Of a DNA stretch of 64,000 bases, positions 8,454-18,353 are shown piece by piece; position 1 is the stretch's first letter, and each line of letters starts with the position of its first letter. Both the position numbers and the translations under genes were made by a program. The stretch lies in contig NZ_CP133779.1 of NCBI RefSeq assembly GCF_034347425.1, positions 2,542,001 through 2,606,000 on the forward strand, written 5' to 3'. The notes beneath the pieces are model-generated. The model was not told where the DNA came from. It did not search any database and saw only the letters and a program-made list of their open reading frames with translations. Source of the DNA: Undibacterium sp. CCC3.4 (GTDB lineage: Bacteria > Pseudomonadota > Gammaproteobacteria > Burkholderiales > Burkholderiaceae_D).

Positions 8454-11400
8454 TCAATACATCAGGCCGGCCTCTTGTTGCTGCATCAATTGCTCGATTT
8501 GGCAAGCGCTCAGATAAGCGGCGCTGGAGGCGGCCGCCAGCGTTTCCGATAGCGATGCTGGCGTGGACGCCGGCGCGAAGACTGGCAGATCGCTGAACTC
8601 TGTTGGCGCGGCTGCCAACAGTTGCTCGATGGAAAACGGCAGTGTTGCGAGTTGCTTGACTGCGACCTCTGCGCCGACCGGCAGTGTTGCTTCGGCCGTT
8701 TGCGGTTCTGCGGTGCTGCGTTCGCCATCGGCCAGTTGTTCGATACCGGACAGTTCTTCTTGCGCGAGCGGCGCGGCGCGATGCCAGCTTGAGCCTTCCG
8801 GCGCGACACTGGCAAAAGTGCCACTGACCGGGCGACTCCAAGTGGCGTCAGCATGCGCGGCGTTCCAGTCGCCGGGTTGACCGGTGGTATCGTTGCTGAT
8901 CGAAGCTTCGAAACGATAATTGCCTTCCAGCAGCCAGCCTGGTCCGTAGCTGAAATTCCCTTCCGGCAGCGAGACAACGCTATCCTGTATCAGATCACCG
9001 CCGTCATCGTAAATTTTGATGTGGAGCTTGCCACGGTGCGATGAGGTGAAATAGATACGCGGAAAATCATCGTCCGCTACCGCATGTCGTACGACAAGGC
9101 TCAGATGATCAACGCTGGCCAGATAATCGGTGGCATCGAGTTGGAAGTTCAGCGGATCGCTGAATTGGCTGGTCTTGCCGTTCAGATCGGTTTCGGTGAT
9201 GCGGAACTGATGGGCACCATTCCCTAAATCCTGCATCAGATCAGCGCGCCATTTACCGCATGAATTAATGACGTTGGTCAACAGCAGGGTGTCGCCATCG
9301 TAGATGCGAATCACATGTCCTGGGATGCCGCTGCCTTGTAAGACCGGGCGCGGATCATCAATGGTGTCACCTTCTTGCAGTTGGCTGTAGCCCTTGATTC
9401 TATCCCAGACGTCGAAGCTCGGTTTCGCCGGTGCATCAATGTCGATCTCGACGACAGGGGTAATCACCGGCGCTGCGGCGATGCTGAAATCCATGCTGAT
9501 GGTTTGCTCCGGATTGCCGGCCAAGTCGTAAGCGCTGATCTGGAAGCTATGCGCGCCACTCGACAGGGCTTGCGGCAGCGGGAAAGTCCAGTTGCCATCG
9601 CCATCGATTTCGACGCGGCCGAGTAGCACATTGCCCTGGCCTTCGATGCGGATAAAGTCACCGGGCGTACCTTTGCCTTGCAAAACAGGGCGGGTATGGG
9701 TACTGGCAAGCGTGCCGCCGGAAGCGAGCTCGATGCCGGCTTCATTGATGACGCTGCAGCTTGGTGTGGCCGTGGCGGTAGCGTCGAGAGTGAAGCTGAC
9801 CGGTTCGCTGGCGGCGCTGTGTGTGACTTGGGGGCTTTGCGTGCCTGGCGCTTTGGCGGTGTGGACGGTGATGGCGCTAAAGCTGTAGCTACCGTCTGTC
9901 AGCGTGGCGCTGAGCGGGAAAGTCCAGTTACCGTTTTGATCGACGTCGGCGCTGCCGATTTCTGTATCGTTGGCAGAAATGTTGACGCGGGTGTTGCGCA
10001 GGCCAGTGCCGGTGAGGATAGGCTGGGAATTGTTGCTCAGCGCTGCCTCGGCCAGGCCGACGATGGCAATGGTGGGCGCTGCGGGCGGGATGGTTAAATC
10101 GACAATGATGGATTGCACCGGATTAGCGGCCAAGTCGTAAGCGCTGATTATGTAACTCTTCGCGCCAATCGACTGGTGGTTTTTGAACTGGAAAGTCCAG
10201 TCGCCGTTGTCATCGATTTGAACGGTGCCGTATTGAACACGCCGACTGTCTGAGATGCGAATAAAGTCGCCAGGCGTACCTTTTCCGTGCAAAACAGGGC
10301 GGGTATCGGTGGCGGCAAGCGTGGCACCGGAAGTGACGTCGATGCCGGCACCCGTGGTGATGAAGACCTCCGTCGGTGCGGCCGTGGCGGTAGCGTCGAG
10401 AGTGAAGCTGACCGGCTCGCTGGCGGCGCTGTGCACGACTTGCGTCTGGCTGGCGTCGATGGCGATGGCAATAAAGCGGTAGGTGCCGTCTGTCAGCGCG
10501 CTACTGAGCGGGAAAGTCCAGTTGCCATTTTGATCGACGTCGGCGCTGCCGATTTCATTATCGTTGGCAAAAATACTGATGCGGGTGTTGCGCGGGCCCG
10601 TGCCTTTGAGGGTGGGCTGGGAATGGTTGCTCAGCGCTGCCGCTGCCATGCCTTCGATGAAGATGGTGGGGGCTGCGGGTATGTTCAGTGGAACGGGGGC
10701 GATACTGAAGGCCATGCTGATGGTTTGCTCTGGATTGCCGGCCAAGTCGTAAGCGCTGATCTGGAAGCTATGCTCGCCACTCGACAGGGCTTGCGGGAGC
10801 GGGAAAGTCCAGTTGCCAGCGCTATCGATTTTCACGCGGCCGAGTACCACATCACCTTGGCCTTCGATACGGATAAAGTCACCGGGCGTACCTTTGCCAT
10901 GCAAAACAGGGCGGGTGTGGGTGCTGGCAAGCGTGCCGCCGGAAGCGAGCTCGATGCCGGCTTCATTGATGACGCTGCAGCTTGGTGTGGCCGTGGCGGT
11001 GGCGTCGAGTGTAAAGTAGACCGGCTCGCTGGCGGCGCTGTGCATGACTTGCGCCTGGCTGGTGTCGATGGCGATGGCGCTAAAGCGGTAGGTGCCGTCT
11101 TTCAGCGCGGCGCTGAGCGGGAAAGTCCAGTCGCCATTTTGATCGACGTCGGCGCTGCCGATTTCTGTATCGTTGGCAAAAATGCTGACGCGGGTGTTGC
11201 GCGGGCCCGTGCCTTTGAGGGTAGGCTGGGAATGGTTGCTCAGCGCTGCCTCGACCACGCCTTCGATGGCAATGGTGGGGGTGGCGGGGGGGATCAGCGG
11301 TACGCTGGTGTCGAGGTTGAAATCAAACTGCTCGCTGAATTCACTGTGATTGCCGGCGGCATCGCTTACCCGGATCTTGAAGTGGTATTCACCATCATCA

Positions 11401-12458
11401 AGTGGTGCATCGAACTCGAACTTCCAGCTGTTATCGTCCGGATTGACGGTGGCAATACCGAGTTCTGTGACGCCGTTGTAGATGGTGACGGTAGCGCCGA
11501 TTTCTGCTTGGCCTTGCAGTTGTGGCAGCATGCAGTCAGTCAGTTCTGACAGCGGTTGCGCTTGCTCGTCGGTGACCGTAAATGTTGGTTTTGCCGGCGG
11601 CGTGATGTCGACGGTGAACTGGAAGGGCGCGCTTGCTGCGCTGACATTATCTTGGTAGCTGGCGCTCACGCTGACGCTGTGCTGACCTTCGGAGAGTGAG
11701 AGTTCCTCGGGCGGGGCGTAAAACCAGAAGCCGCTGTCATCGACCTCGGCTGTGCCGCTCAGTTTGCCATCGATATAAATATGGATGGTGTGCTTGGCCA
11801 GCGTTGGATCGGTATAGCTCAGTTGCGGCTGAATCGAGCTGGCATAGCCATTGGCTTGCACCAATGCGCCCAGATCATCGAACATTTCGAAGGCGGGTGG
11901 TGCAATCACTGGGGCTGCTTTGGTGGCGACGGTGAAGTTGACGGCTTCGCTGGCGAGGCCAGTGGCGCGGCCAATGCCGCTGACGACGATGGAGAGGGTG
12001 TGCGCGCCATCTTCAAGGGTTGGCACGTAGGTCCAGGAACCGTTAGCCTTGGCTTTGACGCTGGCGATCTGCTGGCCATGGTTGTAGATGGCGATGGTGT
12101 CGCCTGGTCTGGCGTTGCCCATCATCATGGTGGTATTGTCGTCGGTGCGGTCGCCATTGTTAATTTGGCCGGTTTGCTTGCCTTTGTTATCGAGCAGGCG
12201 GAAGGCCGGTGCGCTGGGCGCTGCGAGATTGACTGGCGTTGCGGTGGCGGCCGGCGCGGTGACTGTTGGGGCGGCGTCGACATCGGCGAGCAGCTTGGAC
12301 TTGGCTTTATCGGCGGATGGACGGGGTGGTCGTGCTGCTTCAATGGTGTGAGTGGAGACGGCCAGCGCCGGTGCTGCTGTGCCGTGTGGGGCTGACTTGT
12401 CAGTCATTTCCTGAGAAGTTGGCAGCTTGATTTTCTGTTTCAAAGTAGATGGCTCCAT
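8454..12458 (-). CDS. Giant Ig-like repeat protein, putative secreted adhesin, paralogue (1334 aa)
   Basis: Built like its neighbour at 3625-8100. The start is set at 12458 because MEPSTLKQKIKLPTSQ aligns with the neighbour's first residues; the ATG at 12470 would add only four residues, and neither has a clear ribosome binding site. After an Ala/Pro-rich lead come about eleven Ig-like domains. The first two are close copies of those in the paralogue. The central six form an A-B-A-B-A-B series of alternating types (A with NHSQPTLKGTGPRNTR, B with TRPVLHGKGTPGDFIRI). The C-terminus again lacks Ig and RTX motifs. No Sec signal is visible. The gene pair probably arose by duplication followed by different domain expansion. 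The function as surface adhesin or matrix protein is inferred from architecture only. Confidence 0.85.
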   Translation of the reverse strand: MEPSTLKQKIKLPTSQEMTDKSAPHGTAAPALAVSTHTIEAARPPRPSADKAKSKLLADVDAAPTVTAPAATATPVNLAAPSAPAFRLLDNKGKQTGQINNGDRTDDNTTMMMGNARPGDTIAIYNHGQQIASVKAKANGSWTYVPTLEDGAHTLSIVVSGIGRATGLASEAVNFTVATKAAPVIAPPAFEMFDDLGALVQANGYASSIQPQLSYTDPTLAKHTIHIYIDGKLSGTAEVDDSGFWFYAPPEELSLSEGQHSVSVSASYQDNVSAASAPFQFTVDITPPAKPTFTVTDEQAQPLSELTDCMLPQLQGQAEIGATVTIYNGVTELGIATVNPDDNSWKFEFDAPLDDGEYHFKIRVSDAAGNHSEFSEQFDFNLDTSVPLIPPATPTIAIEGVVEAALSNHSQPTLKGTGPRNTRVSIFANDTEIGSADVDQNGDWTFPLSAALKDGTYRFSAIAIDTSQAQVMHSAASEPVYFTLDATATATPSCSVINEAGIELASGGTLASTHTRPVLHGKGTPGDFIRIEGQGDVVLGRVKIDSAGNWTFPLPQALSSGEHSFQISAYDLAGNPEQTISMAFSIAPVPLNIPAAPTIFIEGMAAAALSNHSQPTLKGTGPRNTRISIFANDNEIGSADVDQNGNWTFPLSSALTDGTYRFIAIAIDASQTQVVHSAASEPVSFTLDATATAAPTEVFITTGAGIDVTSGATLAATDTRPVLHGKGTPGDFIRISDSRRVQYGTVQIDDNGDWTFQFKNHQSIGAKSYIISAYDLAANPVQSIIVDLTIPPAAPTIAIVGLAEAALSNNSQPILTGTGLRNTRVNISANDTEIGSADVDQNGNWTFPLSATLTDGSYSFSAITVHTAKAPGTQSPQVTHSAASEPVSFTLDATATATPSCSVINEAGIELASGGTLASTHTRPVLQGKGTPGDFIRIEGQGNVLLGRVEIDGDGNWTFPLPQALSSGAHSFQISAYDLAGNPEQTISMDFSIAAAPVITPVVEIDIDAPAKPSFDVWDRIKGYSQLQEGDTIDDPRPVLQGSGIPGHVIRIYDGDTLLLTNVINSCGKWRADLMQDLGNGAHQFRITETDLNGKTSQFSDPLNFQLDATDYLASVDHLSLVVRHAVADDDFPRIYFTSSHRGKLHIKIYDDGGDLIQDSVVSLPEGNFSYGPGWLLEGNYRFEASISNDTTGQPGDWNAAHADATWSRPVSGTFASVAPEGSSWHRAAPLAQEELSGIEQLADGERSTAEPQTAEATLPVGAEVAVKQLATLPFSIEQLLAAAPTEFSDLPVFAPASTPASLSETLAAASSAAYLSACQIEQLMQQQEAGLMY
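9470..11300. repeat. Three tandem supra-repeats of about 610 bp (paired Ig domains)
   Basis: The A-B Ig domain pair is repeated three times. The first and third B modules are nearly identical over long stretches; the anchor ACGCTGCAG occurs at 9751 and 10972, 1221 bp apart, giving about 610 bp per unit. The middle B module is more divergent. This fits recent in-frame unequal crossing-over. Confidence 0.85.
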
Positions 12459-12953
12459 AAAATTTTTCATGTGATAAAAAAAGTTTTTTTAGAGGAAAGC
12501 GCAGATTATTTTCTGATCTGCATTGCTTTCTTCCGTCTGTGCGGCATACATACAGGGGGTAATCGCGGCTGTTCGCAGTTGACTTCGGCACACTTGCTGA
12601 TAAGACGAAAAGCGCTGTCAGTGTCGGGTCGAGATACCTAATATGCATGTATAATTGTAAAGACGGCTCACATCTCTTACGATCAGACAGTTACTGGTTT
12701 TGAGATTGAATCAATAGGATTCGTATTGAAATGTTTCAAGGGGTTTGCGCGTTTTTATTTAACGGTGTTACCGTTGCGATTTTTTTTTGCGTCAAAAATG
12801 ATGCTGAAATGGCTAGAAAACTGGTTTTTAAAGTGCGCGCAGAAGTGCGCCGCAATCCTTGGCGGCAGCGGCGAACAGGACGTCTCTACCTGAGAGCAGC
12901 TCGGTCTGAAGCCAGCGTGCTGGCTATGGGGCTCGACACGTTTGTACTATTTA
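12459..12953. other. AT-rich upstream region of the second Ig-repeat gene
   Basis: Nothing convincingly coding. It contains poly-A/T tracts and a TATAAT at 12650-12655 without a matching -35 box. Promoters of the minus-strand gene at 12458 should lie here. A small open frame ending at 12973 is judged spurious. Confidence 0.4.
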
Positions 12954-13641
12954 GTCATCAAAAATCTGACTAGGGTTTGAAACCCCGGCCTTCAGAGGCT
13001 GTCGCAAAAGCCTGATGGACGATTTTTATATCTGAAACACCGCATACCGCGTCTTTCCCGCATGCCACAGCCTCGTCATTCCTGCATGCCACAGCCTCGT
13101 CATTCCCGCATGCCACAGCCTCGTCATTCCCGCATGCTTTTGGCGGGAACCCAGTGTCGTTTTCAGCGCTGAAAACACCATCATTTCTGGCATTTTCAGT
13201 TAACCACGAACGCCGCTGGGTTCCTGCCAAAAGCGCGCAGGAATGACGTGGCCACCCGTTAGGGTAATGATACCGACTCAATACCCTAACGGCAGACATG
13301 TCACTCCCCGTGCTCTCGCCTCGTCATTCCTGCGTAGGAAGGAATCGAGTGGCACGTCAGTGCCTTCAGGGTAAGAGGTCGATCAAGGGCACTTTTTTCT
13401 GTGAAATGAACACCTCCTGCTGCGCCTGAGCAGCACAGATATCACAGATATAAAGGGCGTGTACGCGCCACTCGATTGCCGCCTGCGCGGCAATGACGAA
13501 TTGGGCGAATGGGTGGGCGCGTAATCGACCTGACTTGTGGGTAATGATCAGGCTTTTGCGACAGCCTCTTGGGGCCGGTGAGCGACGAAGGAGCGACGCG
13601 ATGGGAGGGGATGCAAACCCCTTCCAGAGTCTTTTCCATCG
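12954..13641. mobile_element. Composite intergenic element copy 1 (MITE-like core inside a hairpin repeat)
   Basis: The core spans 12995-13568 (574 bp) and is bounded by perfect 22-bp inverted repeats beginning GAGGCTGTCGCAAAAG. It contains palindromic GTCATTCCCGCATGC-type units and no transposase gene. The left flank (ATCTGACTAGGGTTTGAAAC type, ending CCGGCCTTCA) and right flank (GGCCGGTGAGCGACGAAGG type) recur at copies 2 and 4. This copy is longer than the others because of an extra internal segment of about 280 bp, part of which (13284-13350) recurs near 44391. Confidence 0.8.
13050..13136. repeat. 24-bp tandem repeat array inside element copy 1
   Basis: Three full 24-bp units starting CGTCATTCCCGCATGCCACA plus a partial fourth. 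Copies 3 and 4 of the element carry two such units and copy 2 carries one, so unit number varies between loci. Confidence 0.85.
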
Positions 13642-13650
13642 GCACTGCCC

Positions 13651-14310
13651 TTACCTGCTGGCCGCGGCCGGTTCGGCTTTGTGCAAGGGCAGTTCCAGTG
13701 TCACGGTGCTGCCATTTTTTTGCGGAAAGCCGTACAGCGCACTCTCGATCAGATAAGGCATGTACTCACTGATGTGCGGCGATACTTGTTCGCTGCTGAC
13801 TTTGATGTTCGCCAGTTTGCGCTCACTGTCGACTTCACTCATGGTGATGTCGAGTTGGTGCAGATAATAAGGGTTGACGCTGAGCTCAAGCGGACGCGGC
13901 GCAAATTGGCGCAGACCGAAGTAGGGTCCGTAGCTGCCGTAGGGGCCGTAATAATAGACATGGCTGAAATGCATGCGCCAGTACGGGTCATACATGCTCG
14001 GTTGCCATAGCGGCATAACTTGCACTTCGCTTAAGCTGCTTGCATATTGCATGCCGATTTTCAGATTCGGCTTGGCACCGAGCGCTGCTTCGGAGAATCC
14101 ATGTAAGCCTAACTGCTGGCGCAGTGTATTTTCATAAAATTTGTATTCAGGATTATTTTCCTGCGCCGGCGCGCGTTCCAGAATATATGTGGTGTTCTGC
14201 GCATTGGCCGGCCATTCATGAAAACTGCTGACCTGACTGGTAAAGGTGCTGGCACAGCCGCTCAAGAATAAAGTGAGCAGCATGACCCCGGCAGGGATAA
14301 AACGTTTCAT
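13651..14310 (-). CDS. DUF4136-like lipoprotein
   Basis: 219 residues from the second of two adjacent ATG codons (14313, 14310); GGAG lies 6 nt before the second. The N-terminus MKRFIPAGVMLLTLFLSGCAS is a lipoprotein signal with Cys19 as the lipidated residue. The middle has a Tyr/Gly/Pro-rich segment (VYYYGPYGSYGPYFG), and the C-terminal part resembles the DUF4136 fold of small envelope lipoproteins. The function of that family is unknown. The gene is divergent from pepN, with 281 bp between the starts. The right flank of element copy 1 ends 10 bp from its stop codon, so the element lies directly in its 3' region. Confidence 0.75.
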   Translation of the reverse strand: MKRFIPAGVMLLTLFLSGCASTFTSQVSSFHEWPANAQNTTYILERAPAQENNPEYKFYENTLRQQLGLHGFSEAALGAKPNLKIGMQYASSLSEVQVMPLWQPSMYDPYWRMHFSHVYYYGPYGSYGPYFGLRQFAPRPLELSVNPYYLHQLDITMSEVDSERKLANIKVSSEQVSPHISEYMPYLIESALYGFPQKNGSTVTLELPLHKAEPAAASR

Positions 14311-14591
14311 CATCAACTCCGTATCTGGTGACAGTTTTGGTCTGATCTCTATGATAGAGCGAAAGCGGCGGCATTGCTGTATCGGTGTGTAAGTATCAGA
14401 CCGCGGCGCACGCAAACGGTTCCTCAGAACGCACACAATGGCTGAAAATCTGCCCTTGTCTGGTCGATTAAGGCTAAATCGTCGAAATTTTGGTGGTTTT
14501 TATGCCTTGCGCTTCATCAATTGGTAAAATGCGGGTCTGAGCAAGGTTCACGAGACTTTGATCTTTCCCTAATTTTCCAGAGACCACTCCC

Positions 14592-17276
14592 ATGCGTAAC
14601 GATATCGCGACTACCCCGACTAGCATTTTTCGCAAAGATTATGTCGCCCCCGGCTTTTGGGTTGACACCGTGGAAATGGGTTTTGACCTCGATTTGCAGG
14701 CAACCCATGTCGCTACCCGCATCACTCTGCGCCGCAATCATGACAGCAGCGAGCGCGATCTGGTGTTGTTCGGTGCTTCCTTGAAGTTATTGCAATTACG
14801 CATGAACGGCGTGAATCTGAAAAAATCGGCTTATCGCATCGATGGCGAAACATTGCGTATAAGTAATGCTCCTGATGAAATCTTGCTCGAAATTGAAACC
14901 CTCATCAATCCGCAGAAAAACACCTCGCTCTCGGGTTTGTACGCGTCCAATGGCAATTTGATCACGCAATGCGAAGCCGAAGGCTTCCGCAAGATCACTT
15001 GGTTCCCCGACCGTCCCGACGTGATGGCGAAATACACCGTGATGTTGCGCGGTGATAAAAAACAATTCCCGGTCTTGCTCGGTAATGGCAATTTGATCGA
15101 TCACGGTGATCTCGGTGATGGCCGCCATTTCGCCAAATGGGAAGACCCATTCAACAAACCTTCTTATTTGTTCGCGCTGGTCGCCGGCAAGTTGGTGTGT
15201 CAAGAAGAAAATTATCGTCTGCAGTCGGGCCGCAAAGTTTTGCTGCAAGTCTGGGTTGAGCCGGGAAATCTGGATAAAACCCAGCATGCCATGGATTCAC
15301 TTAAAAACAGCATACACTGGGATGAGCAACGCTTCGGTCTGGAGCTTGATCTCGATCGCTTCATGATCGTCGCTACCAGCGACTTCAATATGGGTGCGAT
15401 GGAAAACAAAGGTTTGAATATTTTCAACACCAAGTTTGTCCTGGCCAACCCGAGTCTGGCAACCGATATCGATTACGCCGGCATTGAATCGGTCGTCGGA
15501 CATGAGTACTTCCATAACTGGACCGGTAACCGCGTCACTTGTCGCGACTGGTTCCAACTCTCGCTCAAAGAGGGTTTGACGGTCTTCCGCGATCAAGAAT
15601 TTTCGGCCGACCTGGTCGGCAGTGCCACCGGGCGCGCCGTCAAGCGCATCGAAGACGTGCGGGTATTGCGTCAGGTGCAGTTCTCTGAAGATGCCGGTCC
15701 TATGGCGCATCCGGTGCGGCCTGATTCCTTTGTGGAAATCAATAATTTTTATACCGTCACGATTTACGAAAAGGGCGCCGAAGTGGTGCGCATGTATTAC
15801 ACCCTGCTCGGTCATGATGGCTTTCGCAAAGGCATGGATTTGTACTTCGCTCGGCATGATGGCCAAGCCGTGACCTGCGATGATTTCCGTGCCGCCATGG
15901 CCGATTCCAGCGGCCGCGATCTGAGTCAATTCGAACGTTGGTACAGCCAAGCCGGCACCGCGCGCGTGCATGCCGTCGGCAGCTATGATGCGGAACAACG
16001 CAGTTATACGCTGACGCTGACGCAATCTTGCCCGGCTACGCCAGGGCAGGCAGAAAAACTGCCGTTCCATATTCCGGTCGCGCTCGGCTTGCTCGATGCT
16101 GCCGGCAATGATATCGCGTTGCACTGCGAGGCTTACCCACAAACGGCCGGTGCCACGTCGCTGGTGCTGGAATTGTGCCAAGCCAGCCAAAGCTTCCTGT
16201 TTACCGATGTGGCAGCCGCGCCGGTGCCATCGCTGTTGCGTAATTTTTCAGCCCCAGTGGTGCTGGACTACGACTACAGCGATGCCGATCTCAGCCTCTT
16301 GTTAGCGCATGACAGCGACCCGTTCAATCGCTGGGAAGCCGGCCAGCGTCTGGCCACACGCCGTTTGGTCAAGCTCACTCGCGCCGTGCAAGACGAGCTG
16401 CCGCTGGAACTCGATGAAGCCTTCATTGCCGCCCTACGCAGCACCCTCGCTGACACGACGCTCGATCCGGCGTTCCGCGAACTGGTGTTGACCCTGCCAT
16501 CGGAATTGATGATTGCCGAACAATTTGAGGTAGTCGATCCGCAAGCGATTCATCGCGCGCGGCAATTCATGCGCAGCACGCTGACGCAGCATTTACGCGT
16601 CGAATTGCTCAGTGCGTATGAAAGTAATCTGACGCCCGGTAAGTACAGCCCCGATGCCGCTTCCATGGCCAAGCGCGGTTTGAAAAATCTGGCCCTGTCT
16701 TATTTGCTTGAGTGGGCTGACAGCAGCACGTTCGCGCTGGCACTGACGCAGTTCGACGAGGCGCAGAATATGACAGACCGTTTGGCGGCGCTGGCAGCAC
16801 TGACGAATTTCAAAGGCAATGCAAGGCAACGCATACAGGCGCTGGCCTGCCTGAAGAAATTTTACCGCGACTTCAAACAAGAAGCCTTGGTCATCGATAA
16901 ATGGTTTGCCTTGCAAGCCGTGGCCGATACCACTGATGTCGCCGTGGTGCGCGGCTTGATGGCGCACGCCGCGTTCACACTGGGTAACCCGAATCGCGCG
17001 CGCAGCTTGACTTTCAGCTTTTGCAACGCGAATCCGGCGCGCTTTCATGCTGCCGATGGCAGCGGTTACGCCTTATGGGCTGAACTGGTGATTGCTCTTA
17101 ATAAAACCAACCCGCAAGTGGCGGCCCGTCTGGCACGCAGTCTCGACCGCTGGCAGAAATACCCGTTGGCCTTGCAAGAATTAATGAAAGCCGCTTTACG
17201 CAAAGTGGCCGACAGTAAAAAACTCTCGAACGATGTGCTGGAAGTGGTCAGTAAAGCCTTGGCCGCCGCCGCTTAA
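14592..17276 (+). CDS. pepN: Aminopeptidase N (M1 family)
   Basis: A cytoplasmic zinc metallopeptidase that removes N-terminal amino acids from peptides. 894 residues, close to the 870 of the E. coli enzyme. The exopeptidase motif GAMEN is at residues 268-272. The zinc site HEYFHNWTGNRVTCRDWFQL starts at His304, with ligands His304 and His308, the general base Glu305 and the third ligand Glu327 (LKEGLTVFRD). The C-terminal helical domain is complete. The gene is followed after 69 bp by fbp on the same strand, so the two may be co-transcribed. The ribosome binding site before the ATG is weak, but the start agrees with the family N-terminus. Confidence 0.97.
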   Translation: MRNDIATTPTSIFRKDYVAPGFWVDTVEMGFDLDLQATHVATRITLRRNHDSSERDLVLFGASLKLLQLRMNGVNLKKSAYRIDGETLRISNAPDEILLEIETLINPQKNTSLSGLYASNGNLITQCEAEGFRKITWFPDRPDVMAKYTVMLRGDKKQFPVLLGNGNLIDHGDLGDGRHFAKWEDPFNKPSYLFALVAGKLVCQEENYRLQSGRKVLLQVWVEPGNLDKTQHAMDSLKNSIHWDEQRFGLELDLDRFMIVATSDFNMGAMENKGLNIFNTKFVLANPSLATDIDYAGIESVVGHEYFHNWTGNRVTCRDWFQLSLKEGLTVFRDQEFSADLVGSATGRAVKRIEDVRVLRQVQFSEDAGPMAHPVRPDSFVEINNFYTVTIYEKGAEVVRMYYTLLGHDGFRKGMDLYFARHDGQAVTCDDFRAAMADSSGRDLSQFERWYSQAGTARVHAVGSYDAEQRSYTLTLTQSCPATPGQAEKLPFHIPVALGLLDAAGNDIALHCEAYPQTAGATSLVLELCQASQSFLFTDVAAAPVPSLLRNFSAPVVLDYDYSDADLSLLLAHDSDPFNRWEAGQRLATRRLVKLTRAVQDELPLELDEAFIAALRSTLADTTLDPAFRELVLTLPSELMIAEQFEVVDPQAIHRARQFMRSTLTQHLRVELLSAYESNLTPGKYSPDAASMAKRGLKNLALSYLLEWADSSTFALALTQFDEAQNMTDRLAALAALTNFKGNARQRIQALACLKKFYRDFKQEALVIDKWFALQAVADTTDVAVVRGLMAHAAFTLGNPNRARSLTFSFCNANPARFHAADGSGYALWAELVIALNKTNPQVAARLARSLDRWQKYPLALQELMKAALRKVADSKKLSNDVLEVVSKALAAAA

Positions 17277-17345
17277 GCTTCGGCTTGTGTTATCTGCGCT
17301 TCGCCCTGCACGAAGCGCATCTTTTGTCTCTCAATAAGGATCATT

Positions 17346-18353
17346 ATGAAACGTGTCAGCCTGACCCAGTATCTGGTCGAAGAACAGCGCCTCAACAATT
17401 CGATTCCGGCCGAATTGCGGCTTCTTATAGAAGTGGTTGCGCGCGCCTGTAAAACCATCAGCCATGCGGTCGGCAAGGGTGCGCTGGGAGAAGTTCTCGG
17501 CACGGCAGGCAGTGAAAATGTTCAGGGTGAAGTACAGAAGAAACTCGATATTTTATCGAATGAGATTCTGCTCGAAGCCAATGAGTGGGGTGGCCATTTA
17601 GCTGCGATGGCATCGGAAGAAATGGAAACCATCCATCCTATTCCTAACCGTTATCCTATGGGCGAATACATGTTGTTGTTCGATCCGCTGGATGGTTCGA
17701 GCAATATCGACGTCAATGTGTCGATCGGAACAATTTTTTCCGTGCTCAAAGCACCGGATGGGATGGCGGCACCGACTGAGCAAGATTTCCTCCAGCCTGG
17801 CAGCAAGCAAGTCGCCGCCGGTTACGCCGTCTACGGCCCACAAACCGTACTGGTTTTCACCACAGGGAACGGCGTCAATTGCTTCACGCTCGACCGTGAA
17901 ATGGGTTCTTGGGTATTAACTCAGCGCAATATGCAAATTCCGCAGGAAACCAGTGAATTTGCTATCAATGCCTCGAATATGCGTCACTGGCATGCGCCGG
18001 TTACGCGCTATGTCGATGAACTGTTGGCGGGTAAAACCGGCCCGCGCGAACGCGATTTCAATATGCGTTGGGTCGCCTCCATGGTGGCTGACGTACATCG
18101 TATTCTGAATCGCGGCGGGGTTTTCCTGTACCCGGCCGATTTGCGTGAACCGGACAAGGCCGGCAAATTGCGTCTGATGTATGAAGCCAATCCTATGGCC
18201 TTCATCGTCGAACAAGCCGGTGGTGCTGCCACCAATGGCAGCGTGCGCATGCTCGATTTGCAGCCGACGGCTTTGCATCAGCGGGTACCGGTCTTCCTCG
18301 GTTCCAAGAATGAGGTGGAACGCGTTACTGCTTATCATCAAAAATCTGACTAG
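17346..18353 (+). CDS. fbp: Fructose-1,6-bisphosphatase class I
   Basis: Hydrolyses fructose-1,6-bisphosphate to fructose-6-phosphate in gluconeogenesis and, where present, the Calvin cycle. 335 residues. The metal-binding motif [19 protein letters not shown] starts at Asp113, and the end of the conserved fold ([15 protein letters not shown]) is intact. AAGGA lies 5 nt upstream of the ATG. Oddity: the last codons and the stop (TCTGACTAG, giving S-D-stop) are identical to the left flank of the composite intergenic repeat found at copies 1 and 4. The element therefore appears to supply the C-terminal tail and the stop codon. Catalytic function should be unaffected. Confidence 0.97.
   Translation: MKRVSLTQYLVEEQRLNNSIPAELRLLIEVVARACKTISHAVGKGALGEVLGTAGSENVQGEVQKKLDILSNEILLEANEWGGHLAAMASEEMETIHPIPNRYPMGEYMLLFDPLDGSSNIDVNVSIGTIFSVLKAPDGMAAPTEQDFLQPGSKQVAAGYAVYGPQTVLVFTTGNGVNCFTLDREMGSWVLTQRNMQIPQETSEFAINASNMRHWHAPVTRYVDELLAGKTGPRERDFNMRWVASMVADVHRILNRGGVFLYPADLREPDKAGKLRLMYEANPMAFIVEQAGGAATNGSVRMLDLQPTALHQRVPVFLGSKNEVERVTAYHQKSD

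Noticed and set aside
10287..11549. Plus-strand open frame opposite the second Ig-repeat gene
   Set aside because: It repeats with the 610-bp unit only because the sense gene does; no ribosome binding site and no sensible protein.
12731..12973. 80-codon plus-strand frame ending in the left flank of element copy 1
   Set aside because: No ribosome binding site and low-complexity composition. Its last residues match the fbp tail only because both end in the repeated flank.
13442..13772. Small frames within the right part of element copy 1
   Set aside because: They lie in palindromic repeat DNA or antisense to the DUF4136 gene and do not recur as frames in the other element copies.
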